This document shows positions 42,861 to 55,165 of a stretch of DNA of 64,000 nucleotides, one piece after another. The position numbers and the translations under genes are program-made. The stretch lies in assembly GCA_022592435.1 (NCBI GenBank), contig JABYQS010000030.1, positions 1 to 64,000 of the forward strand, given 5' to 3'. The stretch comes from Cerioporus squamosus. Lineage: Eukaryota; Basidiomycota; Agaricomycetes; Polyporales; Polyporaceae. Under the pieces are notes generated by a model. It saw only the letters and a program-made list of their open reading frames with translations, searched no databases and was not told where the DNA came from. How positions within the stretch are numbered: position 1 is the first letter of the stretch; each line of letters starts with the position of its first letter.

Positions 42861-44086
42861 TCAGGAATAGTCCTCGACGCTCAGGGCATGAGTCCGTCGA
42901 GTTGGAGCTCGAGAGACCGCCGCGCGGGATAGTTCCTTCAAGAGATCCTCCTCCTCAGACGTCGTCTCCATGCACACGAAGAGCCCGACGGGGGACGTGC
43001 GCCGGAGCAGCTCGAGCAGCGGGCCCTGCCATGCTGGACCGCGCTCGGAGAACATGCTGTCCCGGCGGAGGCAGAGGCGCCCGGATATCTGGAGGAGGAG
43101 GAAGGTATATTCAGGCGCCTACCAGCGATTCGTGTACCAGCCCACACACTGGCGCTGGGGACGTCTACGACCTGGAAATGGTATACGGTGCCGAGGCGCG
43201 CGGAGAAGCGGCGGACGTCGTCGAGGTTTGCGACCATCAGTCGGCGGAGGGGAGGCCATTGTGGACCTGCGCGGAGGGCGAGCGGCTCGGCATACCAGCT
43301 GAAAGAGACGATGAGCGTGGACAGGGCGGGGCACAGCTCTACCAGGTCCAGGGCGGGAACGCAGGATGAAGAGAGCCGCAGGTACCGGATCGACGGGAAG
43401 GACTCGGAGGGCGTCGGGATTGAAGGCGTTTCGGCTCGAGCAAGACTTGGACTTTCTGCTGTCGAATCGAAGCTCCACAGCTCGACGATGCGGAGGTGAC
43501 GGAGAGACGAGGGGACCAAGACGAGCGGCGGGAGCGTCTTGGAGACGTTCTCGAGCGGGAAGTCGTCCAAGACGTAGCAGTACAGCGTGAGACGTGCGAG
43601 CCGGTCGCTCCTGAAGGAGTCGAAGACGGAGAGCGAGGAGTCGGACACGGTGAACAGCCGCAGGTTGACAAGGCCAGTGAGCGAGCGGATGGCGCGTGGT
43701 CGCGCTCGAGACACGGTTGAAAACGCTCGAAGGAGAGCTCGCGCAGGTTGGGTGCTTAGAGCAGGCTGTCTCCGAGGAGTGCAGCCTGCGAGAAGTCCCC
43801 TCCGTAGTACTTACGCCGCATTCCCCAGGTTGTTCTCCGCATCCTCGAATGTCGAGGTTTCGATGACGAGATGCTCTAGAGATCGTGCGCGAGGCGTGCC
43901 ATCGGGTAGGATCCGACAGCAAGTAGGCGTGGAGTCGTCGTAGTTGCCCAGGGCTCGAGCAGTTGATGCGGGAGGTAATGCGAGGTCCGGCGACGGCGTA
44001 CGCTCGTTTGGAGGCGCATCTTCGCCACTGTGTAAATTGGCAGATATGGCGAGAATAACGTCGTCGTTGAGTGAGAGAAGGCTCAT
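42861..44086 (-). CDS. F-box / leucine-rich-repeat-like protein
   Basis: Basidiomycete F-box proteins act as substrate adaptors of SCF ubiquitin ligases. Start chosen at ATG 44084-44086: MSLLSLNDDVILAISANLHS resembles an F-box (L-x-x-D-V-I-x-x-I). The next part (RSLEHLVIETSTFEDAENNL) is joined through an intron near 43815-43750 to LRELSFERFQ. Leucine-rich segments follow: LTGLVNLRLFTVSDSSLSVF, SLRHLRIVELWSFDS, SFPSIRYLRLSSS, LVELCPALSTLIVSFSWYAE and LRRLMVANLDDVRRFSARLG. After an intron ending near 43098 the C-terminus reads RLCLRRDSMFSERGPAWQGP, VGLFVCMETTSEEEDLLKEL, with a stop at 42861. Exon limits inside the F-box region are uncertain; an intron there is likely. The substrate is unknown. 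Confidence 0.6.
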
Positions 44087-45753
44087 GCTGAGCTCAAGAG
44101 GAGGAGGTGCGTTATGTAACTTGGACCCTCGCGTAGCGACCACGGCGCGTGTGATAGTAGTGATTCAACGATGTCGATGGCCAAATCAAGCAAACCAAAC
44201 GCCCGCTTACCGGAAAGCTCGAGTAGAAACTTCTACTCAAACATTATGCACACCACTTGGAAGACTCGGAGTCGTAGTCCCGGGTGTAGAGACTGTGCCA
44301 AATTTGCTAAGCACCGCTCGCACGTCTGCCGGCTGGCCAGGATCCGGACTGGCAGGTGTGCAGGATGCGCGCGATGACAGACCTATAGGGAGCGGATCAC
44401 GGAGCAATAAGCCAAGTAGAGACTTTGAACTTCTGCAGGCTGCCTATCTAATGGCCCTTTGGAGCAGTAGTGCAAATTGTATTCAGCCTCAGTGTGTCAC
44501 AGTCCTGGATCCAGGACGCATGTCGGACGGGCGCGGTCGTGGTCGAGACGAAGCACGCTACACAGACGCCCGCGCGTCGAACTTTGCTTCCTCCCACCAT
44601 GTGCCTCGCCCGTTGCCACGACATGGCGTTGACACTCGTCCTCGTTGCCCCGGGTCTCGTTTCTGCTTAACCCTTGTCTCTCGACACTCGCTGCAAGTGA
44701 CTAGACTGCTGACTGGCGAGCCGCACAGCTGACCAACGACAGAAGAAAAAGGTACGTCGGTTCTTCTACTACCACGCCCCCCGGTTTGAGCACGAGTGCA
44801 CCAAGATGCGGCGTGCACGTCTCGACGCACGGCTCTTCCTCCGATTATCGTGACCTATATCTGGTGCGGAGAGGCCTTGTGACGGATGCATGGGTATACG
44901 CGCAGTGTCGGTACGTCCCCTGAGTGTGCTCTCGTGCCAGTCCACGGCAATATTCGAGGAGAGCATCCCACGCGCAGCGTTCCGGAAGGTGAGCGTCTCG
45001 GGTCGGGAGCTGTTTCCGGGCTCGCGCAGCAGGAGGATGCTGTACTTAGGACGGGACGCACCAAGAACGAGAGGGGATTCCCAGCGGAGATACATGCTCG
45101 GGCCCTGTCACCCTGCGCTCGCAATAGGTCCCTCGCGCTGTTCGGGATCTGCACCCGTCGGTGACATGGACAGCGTGCGCGGCCGTCGAGAGTAGTCTTC
45201 TGCGAGGCGCGAGGGCGATCGACGGACACGACGCCAGCAGACGATCGCGCGGTCGCAAATGGAAGGAGGGCGGCCATATATGGTGATAGGGATGGAGGCG
45301 GAGGTGGATCCTCCGGGGAAGCTCCTCCGTTTGCGGGAAAGTTCTTCTGTTCGCGTGGGGCGCGCGTGGAACAGCTGCCGACTCCAGCTCCAGATGTCCT
45401 CGAGCTCCCCGCCGCCAGCCGCCGTCTCTCCACCGCCGCGTCATCCTCTGTGCGCGCTCTGCCCGCCCGACAGCGCGCGGGGAGGCGAGCGCGGTGGGGG
45501 CGATGGTGTCGAGGTGGGATACGGCGGCGATGCGAGGAGCGACCCGTGATCGACAAGATAGCCACTCTCGTCTGCTTTCTCCCAACACTTATAATCCGCC
45601 CCTTGCTCTCTTCCTTCTCAACTATACTCCGACGATCCCGCTGTCATCATACGCCCGACCTCTCTGACACTCTCCCTCAGTTTCCTCACAAAGCACCTCG
45701 CGCGCATATAACCGACTGCCCTCCCTGTCCTTACACCCTCCCCTCGCCACCAT
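44087..45753. other. Intergenic region, no supported gene
   Basis: A 236-codon minus-strand frame (45565-44855) is Arg/Pro/Ser-rich and looks like GC-driven noise. Another minus frame (45095-44769) has a more protein-like composition but no joined model. The region must contain the promoter of the plus-strand zinc-finger gene. Confidence 0.45.
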
Positions 45754-47662
45754 GTTCTCGTACGAGCTCGAGTGAGTCCTCCGTCCCTCCATCGCCCGCC
45801 TACATCGTTCCTCATCGCTTCGTCCAGCAACGTGCCCACCTCCTTCGCGTACGACGACGCGAACAGCGACTCCCTCTTCGACTCCTTCATAGACTCGTCC
45901 AACTTTGACCAGTCATTTGTGAGTGTCGTGTGCATCAGTCCATCCGCTCCTCAGTCTAATCCTTCCAGTGCTCCAACTTCTCCTGTTGCGGCCAGAACCT
46001 CCCCGACCTCCATCGCCTCCTCGAGCACTTCGAAGAAGAGCACGTCCTCCCCCTCCCCAACGACGACAGGCCCCTCTACTCCAGCCCCGTCTATGCCCAA
46101 CCCCGCCCCTCCGGCGCGCACGCGTCTTACATCATCAGCTACCCTCAACCCGACCCCCCGCTCCAACCTGTCAGTCACCCCATTCACCACCACGGCGCGC
46201 CCCGTGTCCTTCCCGACATTGATCTGCCCCACGTCCGCAACGTCCCGGACCTCACCCACTCCCCGCTCTCCTCCGCCGCATCAAGCGCGACCTCCTGTTA
46301 CTCCTCTCCAACCCTCGGCGAGCCCCTCTGTCTGCCCCCCTCCCTCTTCTCCGTTCAGAACACGCGGTCACGAACCCCGCCGCCCTCAGGCGATTCCGAC
46401 GACGACCTTGAAGACACCCCCAAGGAACGTGGTCGTGGGGTGGGACCGCATCGGACAGCGAAGCAGTATGCTTCAGCACGCGCCGACCCCATCGCGCGGA
46501 GCCGCCCGATTGTGCGCACCCCGGAGCGCGCGCCTGCCCCGTCGGTCTCGGGCCATAGGAAGAAGGACGGTCGTGAGAAGCAGTACAAGTGTCCGGTGAG
46601 TGTCCTGTTCTCGTTTTCGAGTTCGTTATTCCCGGCTCCTATCCTCGCGTCCCGAGGCGCGCTAGTATGCCCGCCAGTCAGGCTGCTTCGCACTTCCACG
46701 CATCCCGCCATACCCCCGTTCGCGGTCGCGGGCCTGTGTGCAAGTGCGTCTCAGCTTGACATCTCGCCGTATCGTCTTCCCTTCCCCCGATGCGCGCTCA
46801 AGACGCAATCTAACAGAGAGGTGCGCGCGCGCGAACTCTATCACAGCGGGGATCCCAGGGCGAGACGCGACCTGATGAGATACCAGCGCGCTTCGGTTTC
46901 CTCATGTGGGTGCGCGAGCGCGTCTGCGGATGTTAGCCTCCATTCTCCGGCATTGGCTGCCCTGCGCCACAGCGCACACTAGGCCCCATGGGGGTACATA
47001 CCGCGGGCGATGATGCACGAGGACGTAATTCGTGCCATCTTTCCTTCGAGGCCGAGGTTATTGAATCTGCTACTGACGTGTTCGTTCTCGCTCATTCCAT
47101 CCCTCATCCCTGTCGTCATGACCCTCGTCTTCTGCGCTCTCTGCTGGACGGCTGCGACTGCAATTGGCTTGATTGCGCCGCCACGGTACTATCACGACGT
47201 TCCTGGACCTATCACGACGCTTGATTGCTCACATCGACAATCGGACGGCACGTACGCACGCGGCGCTCGAAATTGAACTCTAATCCCGAACTCAACGACG
47301 AACCTCGAACTCTATCGCGCCTCGCATCTTGCAGCATCCTGGTTGTATGAAGGTACGTCACTCTCACGTCGGTGGTCCTCGTGCTCGCGGCGATAGCTGA
47401 TCGCCGATCCCAGTCGTACCTTAACCCCAACGGCTTGAAGTACCATCTCGAAAAGGGGACCTGCACGAACGCGGACGCGCGTCCCCGTGGTCCGCTCCCG
47501 TCTCGCGCAGAGTCGCCCGCACCGCCGGCGGCGAAAACACCAGCGCTGCCGTCGACGGTGAAGATCGACGTGATCGACGTGCCGAGCAGCAGGACGGTCA
47601 TCGACGTCGACACCTCCTCCGACTTCGAAGACGCGGAGGTGGACACGCAAAACCGGACATAG
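45754..47662 (+). CDS. C2H2 zinc-finger protein (334 aa), Sfp1-like finger arrangement
   Basis: Nuclear protein, probably a transcription regulator. Five exons in phase: 45754-45773, 45828-45918, 45969-46595, 47335-47352 and 47414-47662. Start MFSYELDNVPTSFAYDDANS is acidic. Exon 3 opens with a first finger, CSNFSCCGQNLPDLHRLLEH (Cys and His ligands spaced as in split fungal C2H2 fingers), then a His/Pro-rich disordered region and a basic stretch ending KQYKCP. The second finger is built from three exons: KCP, then HPGCMK, then SYLNPNGLKYHLEKGTC. The middle exon is 18 nt and follows a 739-nt intron. The C-terminus is acidic (IDVDTSSDFEDAEVD). The finger spacing recalls Sfp1-type regulators of growth; that assignment is by resemblance only. 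Confidence 0.78.
47335..47352 (+). other. 18-nt micro-exon of the C2H2 gene
   Basis: CATCCTGGTTGTATGAAG is flanked by gcag and gtacgt and encodes HPGCMK. It supplies the second Cys of the finger; without it the finger has no metal site. Confidence 0.75.
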
Positions 47663-50600
47663 ACACTGGTCTGGAGCTTGAATCAACCCCGCGCGGATCC
47701 CTTCCGCCTCGGTCTTCCAGGCATGAAACTCTATCGGTCCTCGGATTAGTATCCCCACTCCTCTCGCCGTTCGTGCTCCCGCGACGGCGTACGCAGCCAC
47801 GCACGCACGCATCGACGGCGTGCCCGTTTACGTGTGTCCATACTGCATCCTGTGCGCCCTTGGTCCTCGGCGCTACTCGACGACTCGAAGAACTCAACCT
47901 TGAACCTTCGCCCTGCGCGCGGAACGCTATCTGCTATCTCTCGCCCATCCTGCCAGCTGGAATGCCGCGTTGGGACGCACTGTGGGCCACGCTTGGCCCC
48001 TCCTCTCTTCTCCGCCTTTCCACCTCCTCCCTTCTGTCCTTCCGCCCTTCCGCCCTTCCGCAAGATCCTCGCAGCAGCGACAAAATGGCACCTACTCTAC
48101 CCTACCGAGCGTGCCTCCACCACCACCACCACCACCCCCACCCCCACTCCAGCCCCTTCCGAGACGTCTCGTCCCTTGTCTCCACCGCACCCGCTCGAGA
48201 CCCCGCAACCTTCGTGTCCTTCCTTCGTGCTTCCTTCCTGCGCCGCGTTACAACCCAATTGCTGAAGATGATGGAGTCCCGAATACGCGGCCGCGGTCCT
48301 TCCTTCCGGGTCCACGCGGGTTCCTCGTACGTCTTGCCAACACCAGGCGCGCATGGCGGAGGTACCTAGGGGCGGGGTTGTATCGTTATTGTACATAGTT
48401 GTATTTCTGGGCCGGTCGTCTTTCTCCTGTCTGTGTCAAGTGTAGCAATAGTACGTACTCACAGATGTGTCTCTCGACGCGATACAATACAGCCATAGAT
48501 GTGGTTTGCTAGTATCTACAGGTTTGTCGGGTTTGTTGGGTTTGTCGGTTGGGTGCATGCATCGGCCCAACGTTAACTAACCCACTGCATGACTGGATGG
48601 ACTCGAGCGTCGAGCCGGAGCGAAGGCGAGACCGGGTCTGTGTTTGTCAGTTGAAGTTCCGTGGAGGGATGAACTGAACACGACAAGGCACACACTAGGT
48701 GGTATGTGACGTGCAGGGAGGCCGCGGAGAAGAGCGACGGGGTTAGGAAGGCCCGGCCACGGGGATCCCGCCAGATACCGATCTGCGCACGCTCGTGCCC
48801 CGGGCCCGTCTCCGTCGTGGCGTTGTGTCGATGGGTTGTCTGGACTGGGGATCCGGAATACTTTGGCATTTAATATACCGCGAGTCGATTCGTGTGTGGT
48901 TGTGCTTGTCAACTGGGGACTACTGTGGTGCAGACTCGGAGATCTAGAGACTAGACGATCGTTCAGCTACTTACATATGCGTGGATGTGGCAATAATCAA
49001 GTTCGCTGTCGCGGCGAACATGGATGGCAGGATACTTATTCATAATAAGTCACTTACCGCGACTGAGATTGGATTGGGTCTGACTAGTGACTAGTGACTC
49101 CGGGCACTGGCAACGCAACTTGAACGCAGACTACTTATGAGTATTGGCGGGTCCGCGCTCGAGCGATCGTGCCCGCCTGTCCGAATCCCGTATCGAACAG
49201 ATACCTAGTATGGAGACGCGGCAAATACAAGTGCGCCTGGTTACGCACGGCGTCTTTACCGACGTGATGAATAGCGACGCGTACAAGCAGCAGGTAGAGC
49301 GTCGATGATCTGTAGAAAGTAAGTAGGTATGTAAGTACAAGATGATCCGGGAAATCGCCCACTGCGAACTTGTGCACGATGTTCCCGGTTGCGGGCTTGC
49401 CAGAACTGAGTAGGCCTAAGTTGGGAAAACGTTCAGCCGCAGCGCGAGTTTGACGTCGTCACGGCTTGGTCACGGCCGACCACCCGACTGAATTAGCCAC
49501 AGCACGCGCATCACGCGAGTTCAAGTTCAACGTTCAGCAGCGACGCGGACGTGCACGCCGGCCTGTTTCGCCGCCGTTGAAGGCGATGCAGTCTTTATAG
49601 GTAGCCGATGAAGCGACGTTCGACGCTCGTTGGGGGGTGTGGGCGGGACACTTGTCCTGGACGTGATCTTGCGCGATTGAGCACCAGTCGAGGGATCACA
49701 TGAGGGATTTGCTCCCAGTGCCACCGGACTACCGAGCAACTCGTGGAGGATATACTTGCTCCGCCCCCGCATAATACACGGCTCGGTGTGCTGGTTGCTG
49801 CTCAATGTTGACTCTGAGATACGTACATACTACGCACGTACTTCCAGATCTTGCACCGGAATTCGTCCGTGATCGTCCGGATCTGCAGCGGTCGCGGTCG
49901 CGCATAGCGTGCGTGTGAGTCGGTGTGACAGTTGACCGAGTTTTGGAGGACGTGGACCCACAACATGATACATGCATTCGCTTGTCGGTGGTGAGGGCGT
50001 CGCGGCGAACTTCAGAACTTCGAAGGCTTCGCTCGCTTACAGGACCTGTGGTGCCCGTCACAGCTAAGCGCGCGCGCGCGCGCGGGGCTTGTCGCCTGCC
50101 TGTCGAAGCCTGAAGGGCACATGGATGATGGATGATGGGTCGGACGGACGGGTGCGAATTCCAATTCGTCCTCGCACTCACGGCTTGCTGGAGCCATGGA
50201 GCGATGCGAGCCAGGCGAGAGAACTGATCGGCGACTTGGGAGCTGGAGGTGGGATCCGGCTGCTATGGGGAGTTGGGAGCTGGAGTTTGTACATGTGCCC
50301 GTGGGGGTTAGCGATGTTGAGGTGGCGAGCGGTGTCGAAGGCTCGAGCTCTCGACGCCACGGATAATGATGGGATGGAGGAAAGTGGAGGTTAACGTGAC
50401 CTTCGCAAGAAAGAGCAACAAGCTTGGAGGAAGGGGCGCGACGGATTTCTGGAACGATGCGAGCGCGATTGGCAGGAGAGAGAGGTCTGATTGGATTTAG
50501 AGTTCCGCGCAGCCCATCGCCGGGTGCAGGTATGTACTAAACGGTACTTATCAGCTGGAATCACCTGCACTGTTGCACGTTTGGCGGTGCACGACGACTG

Positions 50601-52459
50601 CGTGCAGTCACCAGACGACCTCCGGATGTTGGCCACGAATATCCCCGATCTGTGCAGGCGCAGTCTGCGGATGCGCCGCTGCGTGACCATCGCCGCAGTC
50701 ACCCGTGCACTGTTCCCGACGGGGTTCCGCTGCAGCTGCAGCGCATCTCGTGTCTCGCATCTGGAGACGAGTATTGCCACCGTGGAGGAAAGCGCTGCAG
50801 CGTACGCCGTACGGTGTCATTGACACATCCTGAATAGCTAGGCATCATCACCTCATATCACAGGCCGCAGACGTGCGTATGTCGGTACTACGCGCGCTGC
50901 TCGCTCGGGTGCGCTACTTGGCACCGCACGCACATGCTGAGACGTGCCCGGGAGGTGGAGAGGAGCGGTCGAGGACGCGAGCGGTCGAGCTGCGAGCACG
51001 CAAACTGACGGTGACAGTGGAGGCGGCGGCTAAGTATATACAGCTGAGGAGATCAGCCGGAGTGGAACAGGTCCCAGGATCGTCGGGGTCGGAAGCAACA
51101 CCAGCGGAGGGCAGTGTGGCAGGACTCGTGGCATGTCCGTAGGCCGCAGGCGTGTGCAGGCTGTACTCCGTACGTATGTTACTATGTACTCCGGGGAGGA
51201 GGTTGCCATAAGCAGAGGCGTCGAGACCTTGCAAGCGGACCTTGGATGTGCGCGGCGCGCGCGGAGGTAGATGTGTGTGTAGGCATCTGTAAGCATCTGA
51301 ACGTATCTGAACGTGGTCGGGAGGTATAGCAACAGGAGGTACCGGTCTCAGGCCCAGGAGGCCTTGGTCGCGGTTGTAAGGAACAAGAGAGGCACCGCCG
51401 GCGACTCGCGAGCAAAGTTGCTTCCGCAGTCCGTCGGGCGTGGCGGGCGCTGAGCGGGTCTAGATCGCCAAAGGTGATTGGACGAGGGCCGTCCGGAGGT
51501 ATGAACCTACGGGCGGGGCGGCGCCTGGGGGACTCGCGGTCGTATGGGGGCGTCCTACACAACTTTCAGCCTGCAAGAGTCGGGCAGGGTCGAGCACACT
51601 AAGTACAGAAAGAGAGGGGTCGGAAAGCAGATGGAACGCGGATGGTGGTGCAGCCCCGAGTGCACTTGCAGAATTGGAACAGTGACACGGTGACACGGTG
51701 GATGGAGGGGCCATCAGCGTCGATGCGATGTGTTGTGCGGGGCTGCGAAGATTATGTTCGCGACAAGACGTGGATTAGCGAACAGAGTTTGAGGTTTTGT
51801 TCCGGCTGTCGCGCAGGCTTCTTCGCGCAGACAAGACGGAGCTGTGGCCTGTTGGAGGCATTATTATTGGGAGTAGTTCTGGCGGGAGGTCATGGGAGAG
51901 GATGTGCGAGGAGAGGCCAGAGCTAAAGGGAACGAGGACGGGCATGTGACGGGCTGAGCGGCCGTGAGGACGTCGGGGGCAGCCGGCCTCGCTCTCCGGA
52001 TAAATGGCCTCGGGTGGCGATGCCCCAGAAAGGCAACTGACGGGCGGTTGGAGGGAGGGCGGAGGCCGGGCCGCGTCGCGTGCTTGTCGCCCGTCGGCGT
52101 CTGCGCCCAGTCGAGTGAATCTGCGAGGCCTCTGCTCTCTCCCGGCCCTCTTCATCACCCTCGCCTCCGACCCCATCGTCCCCCTCCCCTCCGCCCCCGC
52201 GACCACCACCCCGCCCTCCGCGGCGCTCACCGCGGCTGCGACGCTCTCGACCTCGCCGCACTCATCGCCGCCGCTTATCCGGCACCGCACGCCGGCTGTA
52301 CCCACTAGGCGGTCTTCACGCATCTCCCGACGGTTTCCAACCACAGTTCGTCTGGCGGCCCCCTCTGTACATCTCTCGCTCCGCCGTCTGTCTCCTCATC
52401 GCCTCGCACTCGTTCATATCTGTACTACTACTGCTTTCATCCTGGCGCTACTCGATACC
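47663..52459. other. 4.8-kb gene-poor region
   Basis: No frame here shows domain, splice structure or paralogy. Visible features are a CCA-type run near 48115-48140, an alternating CG run at 50069-50085 and several Arg/Pro-rich frames (for example 47773-48369) typical of GC-rich noise. The last ~450 bases before 52460 are open in frame with the next gene, but I place the start at the ATG that begins its conserved domain. Part of the region may be the 5' untranslated leader and promoter of that gene. Confidence 0.45.
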
Positions 52460-55165
52460 ATGATCTCCCACTTCCCATCCCCCATCCTGTCCGTCGCGGC
52501 AGATGTCGTCAAGGACCTCGAGGGCGAGGACGCGTTGTATGGCCTCTGGGCTCGTGCGTATCCTTCTCCTTCCCATATCCTCTCCCATCGCTCATTTCTT
52601 TGTCATCAAGTCTTCACAAAGTGCAAGGAGTCTCTCAAGGACGGCCGTCGCCTCGAGAATATCTCCTGGCGTCTGTGGTATCGCGAGATGGCCTCCGCCC
52701 AAACCACGCCCTCCTCTTCCCCCGGCTCCCTCTCCCCATCGTTTTCGGAGAAGCGGAGTCCCTCACCTATCACTCCCATATCGGAGGATGGCCTGGTTAC
52801 CTCACAAGGTACGCACCAGCCACGCCCACTTGTCCGTTCTATCCTCGCGGACTTAGCGGTCAACTTTGCTGACAAAACCCGGTGGTTAGTCCCATTACCC
52901 CATCCGTCACTCTCGCCCGCGAACGATATCGCGACGGCCCATTCCTGGCATGCCCAGCACTCCGCAACCACCGTCATCACTGCGGGCCGGCGACTAAGTA
53001 CCGCAAGTGTACCGATGGAGCGCGGCAAGTCTCAAACTTCCGTCTGTGTCGGTAAAATGATCCTCGACATTCTACCTTGCAAGCTCGACGTCGAGGGCGA
53101 GATGGCGGTACGCTCTCCCACCGTGCCTCGCATCCTCCAGCCCCGCCCAGTCGTCGCCACCGTTCCAACTGTCCAACTTCCCGCTACTCCCCCACCAACC
53201 AATGGCCTATCGTTTCCCCGCGTCGTGGTCGTCAATCCGACCCCGCATCCCACACCACCTGCCACACCCAGCATTTCCCACCCCCCGACCACTGCCGCTC
53301 AACCATCATCACATCTGCTGCCGCCTCCCCCTGCGCGCTCGTTCGTCTCCTCGGCCCATGTTGCTGTTTCAGCCGGAAGCACTAAGCCTCCATCGCCTCC
53401 AAAGGTGGCATCGCGGCTGCATCCCAAGCAGCCGGTCGCGACTTCCTTGCTGACGTCGACGAAGCCCGTACCTCATGATGCTGTTCCGGCCGGGCCATCG
53501 AAGTCGAAGCACTACGACGATGACACGCTCAAGGCATCCGACCGACGGTTCTTCCTTCAGGACGCCGGCTCGCCTTCCCCCGACGCCGGCGACCGACCTG
53601 AGTCAGAGGCGCGCTCGGAGCATGGCGACCAGGGCCAGGAACCAGATGCCCACAGCCCGAGTAGCGGCACGTCAAGCCAGATGAAGTCGGAACTGACGGG
53701 CCACACAAGCGCCGTCGGCGGCGGCGCGAAACGGCCTCGCGTTCTCCAGGTGCGGAGGAGCAAGGATCGCCACATCCCGGTGCGCCCCGCGTTCCAACGG
53801 ATGCAGTCCCACGGTGCCCGGCAGACGTCCCAGAAGAAGGTTGCTGTTGCCGACACGAAGAAGACGACGTTCAACATTGGCTCGGTGTCTTCCAACGGTT
53901 CCCGATCCGGCAAGTCGAACAAGGCCGATAAGGAGAAGGAAAAGGAAAAGAAGACCGAGCCGAATAGGACACGCCCGTCGAGCCCGACCGCCCTAACGGC
54001 TGCGAAGCAACCGAACACGCGTCCAAACCCGACTGTGAACCCGACGACAAGCACGAACGGGGCCGGGCCGTCGCAGCAGCGGCGCGGGATCGTCATCAGC
54101 ACGTCGTCCGAGTACGAGACCGACTCGGACGACGACTCGGAGTGGGCCTCCGAGGATAGCGCGGACGACAAGCAGAAGGAGCGGAAGGACAAGGCGGCTG
54201 AAGAGGCGCGACAGCGCGAAGAGGAGGAGCAGCGGGAGCGCGACATGTTTGGGAAGTTGCCGAAACGGTCGTATTCGAACCTCGGTAACCGCACCAAGTC
54301 CGGGCTGCTGTCGCAGCTGCTCAATCCCGACCCGAACATATTCCCGCCGAATCACCCGTACCGGACCAGCAAGTCGACGCAGGACATGACGCAGTTCGCG
54401 CGACAGGCTGCCGCGCCGATGTTGCCGACAAGCAGGAGCTCGGTCGCTGTCCCCCTCGCCGCTCAGGTCACAGTGCAGGCATCTGTGCAGAGCCCAGCGG
54501 CACCTGCGGATAATGCTCGGCAGGGGGCTTACCGGCCCAGGGGCCGGCCACAAGAAGCCGAGCTGGAGGACACGGAGAGCGACGAGGAGAATCCGGACGA
54601 CACCATCCAGGTCTCGCAAAGTCTCGCCCAGCAGAAGCTCGCCGCGCTCGCGGGCCGTCGACATTCCGACCACGGCCCTGCGCAGACGCACAAGCAACCG
54701 TCGGGCCTCCAACAGCAGCGGCAGCAGATGCAGGAGGCTGGCGGGCGCCCGGCACTGCCGAGCGTCGCGACTGCGCCGATCCCGTTGTCGCACCCGTACA
54801 ACCTGCCTGCGCCTGCGCCGCCGATGACGCCCCGGACGACGCGCCGCCAGATGCTGCAGACGGAGCTGTCGGAGAGCTTGCGGCGCAATTTGCTGTGGGA
54901 ACGACAGGTGAGCCGGATCAATGTGACGGCGCGGCGCGGCGGTGTGCTGGGGAGCGGGTTGAGGCCGCTCACGACTATGAATGGGGACGGGCCTGCGGCG
55001 ACGCAGCAGCCACCTCCACCTCCCCCGCCACAGCAGCAGGGGCCCAGCCAGCAGCAGCAACAACAACAGCAACAGCAGAATGGCGAGGATAGGGAAGAGC
55101 GGCGAAGACGCGCGATGGCGCGGAATCGCAGCTGGGCGGACGAGTACCATTACTCGGGATGGTGA
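52460..55165 (+). CDS. AreA-type GATA-like domain regulator (DUF1752/DUF3295 family, 882 aa)
   Basis: Fungal nitrogen/stress-response regulator family that carries the N-terminal 'GATA-like' domain of AreA without an obvious GATA zinc finger. ATG at 52460: MISHFPSPILSVAADVVKDL, EDALYGLWA, then a 57-nt in-phase intron (52554-52610) and LFTKCKESLKDGRRLENISW followed by RLWYREM, the diagnostic block. The middle is Pro/Ser/Thr-rich (VVVNPTPHPTPPATP). After residue ~520 there is an acidic segment (SEYETDSDDDSEWASEDSAD), a short charged helix, then SYSNLGNRTKSGLLSQLLNP with DPNIFPPNHPYRTSKS (DUF3295-like). Near the end come polyproline and a run of ten Gln, then RNRSWADEYHYSGW. A 403-codon antisense frame here is a shadow. 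Further introns in the middle are possible but not required. Confidence 0.82.
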   Translation: MISHFPSPILSVAADVVKDLEGEDALYGLWARAYPSPSHILSHRSFLCHQVFTKCKESLKDGRRLENISWRLWYREMASAQTTPSSSPGSLSPSFSEKRSPSPITPISEDGLVTSQGTHQPRPLVRSILADLAVNFADKTRWLVPLPHPSLSPANDIATAHSWHAQHSATTVITAGRRLSTASVPMERGKSQTSVCVGKMILDILPCKLDVEGEMAVRSPTVPRILQPRPVVATVPTVQLPATPPPTNGLSFPRVVVVNPTPHPTPPATPSISHPPTTAAQPSSHLLPPPPARSFVSSAHVAVSAGSTKPPSPPKVASRLHPKQPVATSLLTSTKPVPHDAVPAGPSKSKHYDDDTLKASDRRFFLQDAGSPSPDAGDRPESEARSEHGDQGQEPDAHSPSSGTSSQMKSELTGHTSAVGGGAKRPRVLQVRRSKDRHIPVRPAFQRMQSHGARQTSQKKVAVADTKKTTFNIGSVSSNGSRSGKSNKADKEKEKEKKTEPNRTRPSSPTALTAAKQPNTRPNPTVNPTTSTNGAGPSQQRRGIVISTSSEYETDSDDDSEWASEDSADDKQKERKDKAAEEARQREEEEQRERDMFGKLPKRSYSNLGNRTKSGLLSQLLNPDPNIFPPNHPYRTSKSTQDMTQFARQAAAPMLPTSRSSVAVPLAAQVTVQASVQSPAAPADNARQGAYRPRGRPQEAELEDTESDEENPDDTIQVSQSLAQQKLAALAGRRHSDHGPAQTHKQPSGLQQQRQQMQEAGGRPALPSVATAPIPLSHPYNLPAPAPPMTPRTTRRQMLQTELSESLRRNLLWERQVSRINVTARRGGVLGSGLRPLTTMNGDGPAATQQPPPPPPPQQQGPSQQQQQQQQQQNGEDREERRRRAMARNRSWADEYHYSGW

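Noticed and set aside
44855..45565. 236-codon minus-strand frame near the C2H2 gene
   Set aside because: Arg/Pro/Ser-rich with no motif; overlaps the likely promoter of the plus-strand gene.
47773..48369. 198-codon frame with a His/Pro run
   Set aside because: The run comes from a simple CCA-type repeat; no splice support, no domain.
50069..50085. Alternating CG run as a possible Z-DNA or origin element
   Set aside because: A short simple repeat; nothing nearby supports a function.
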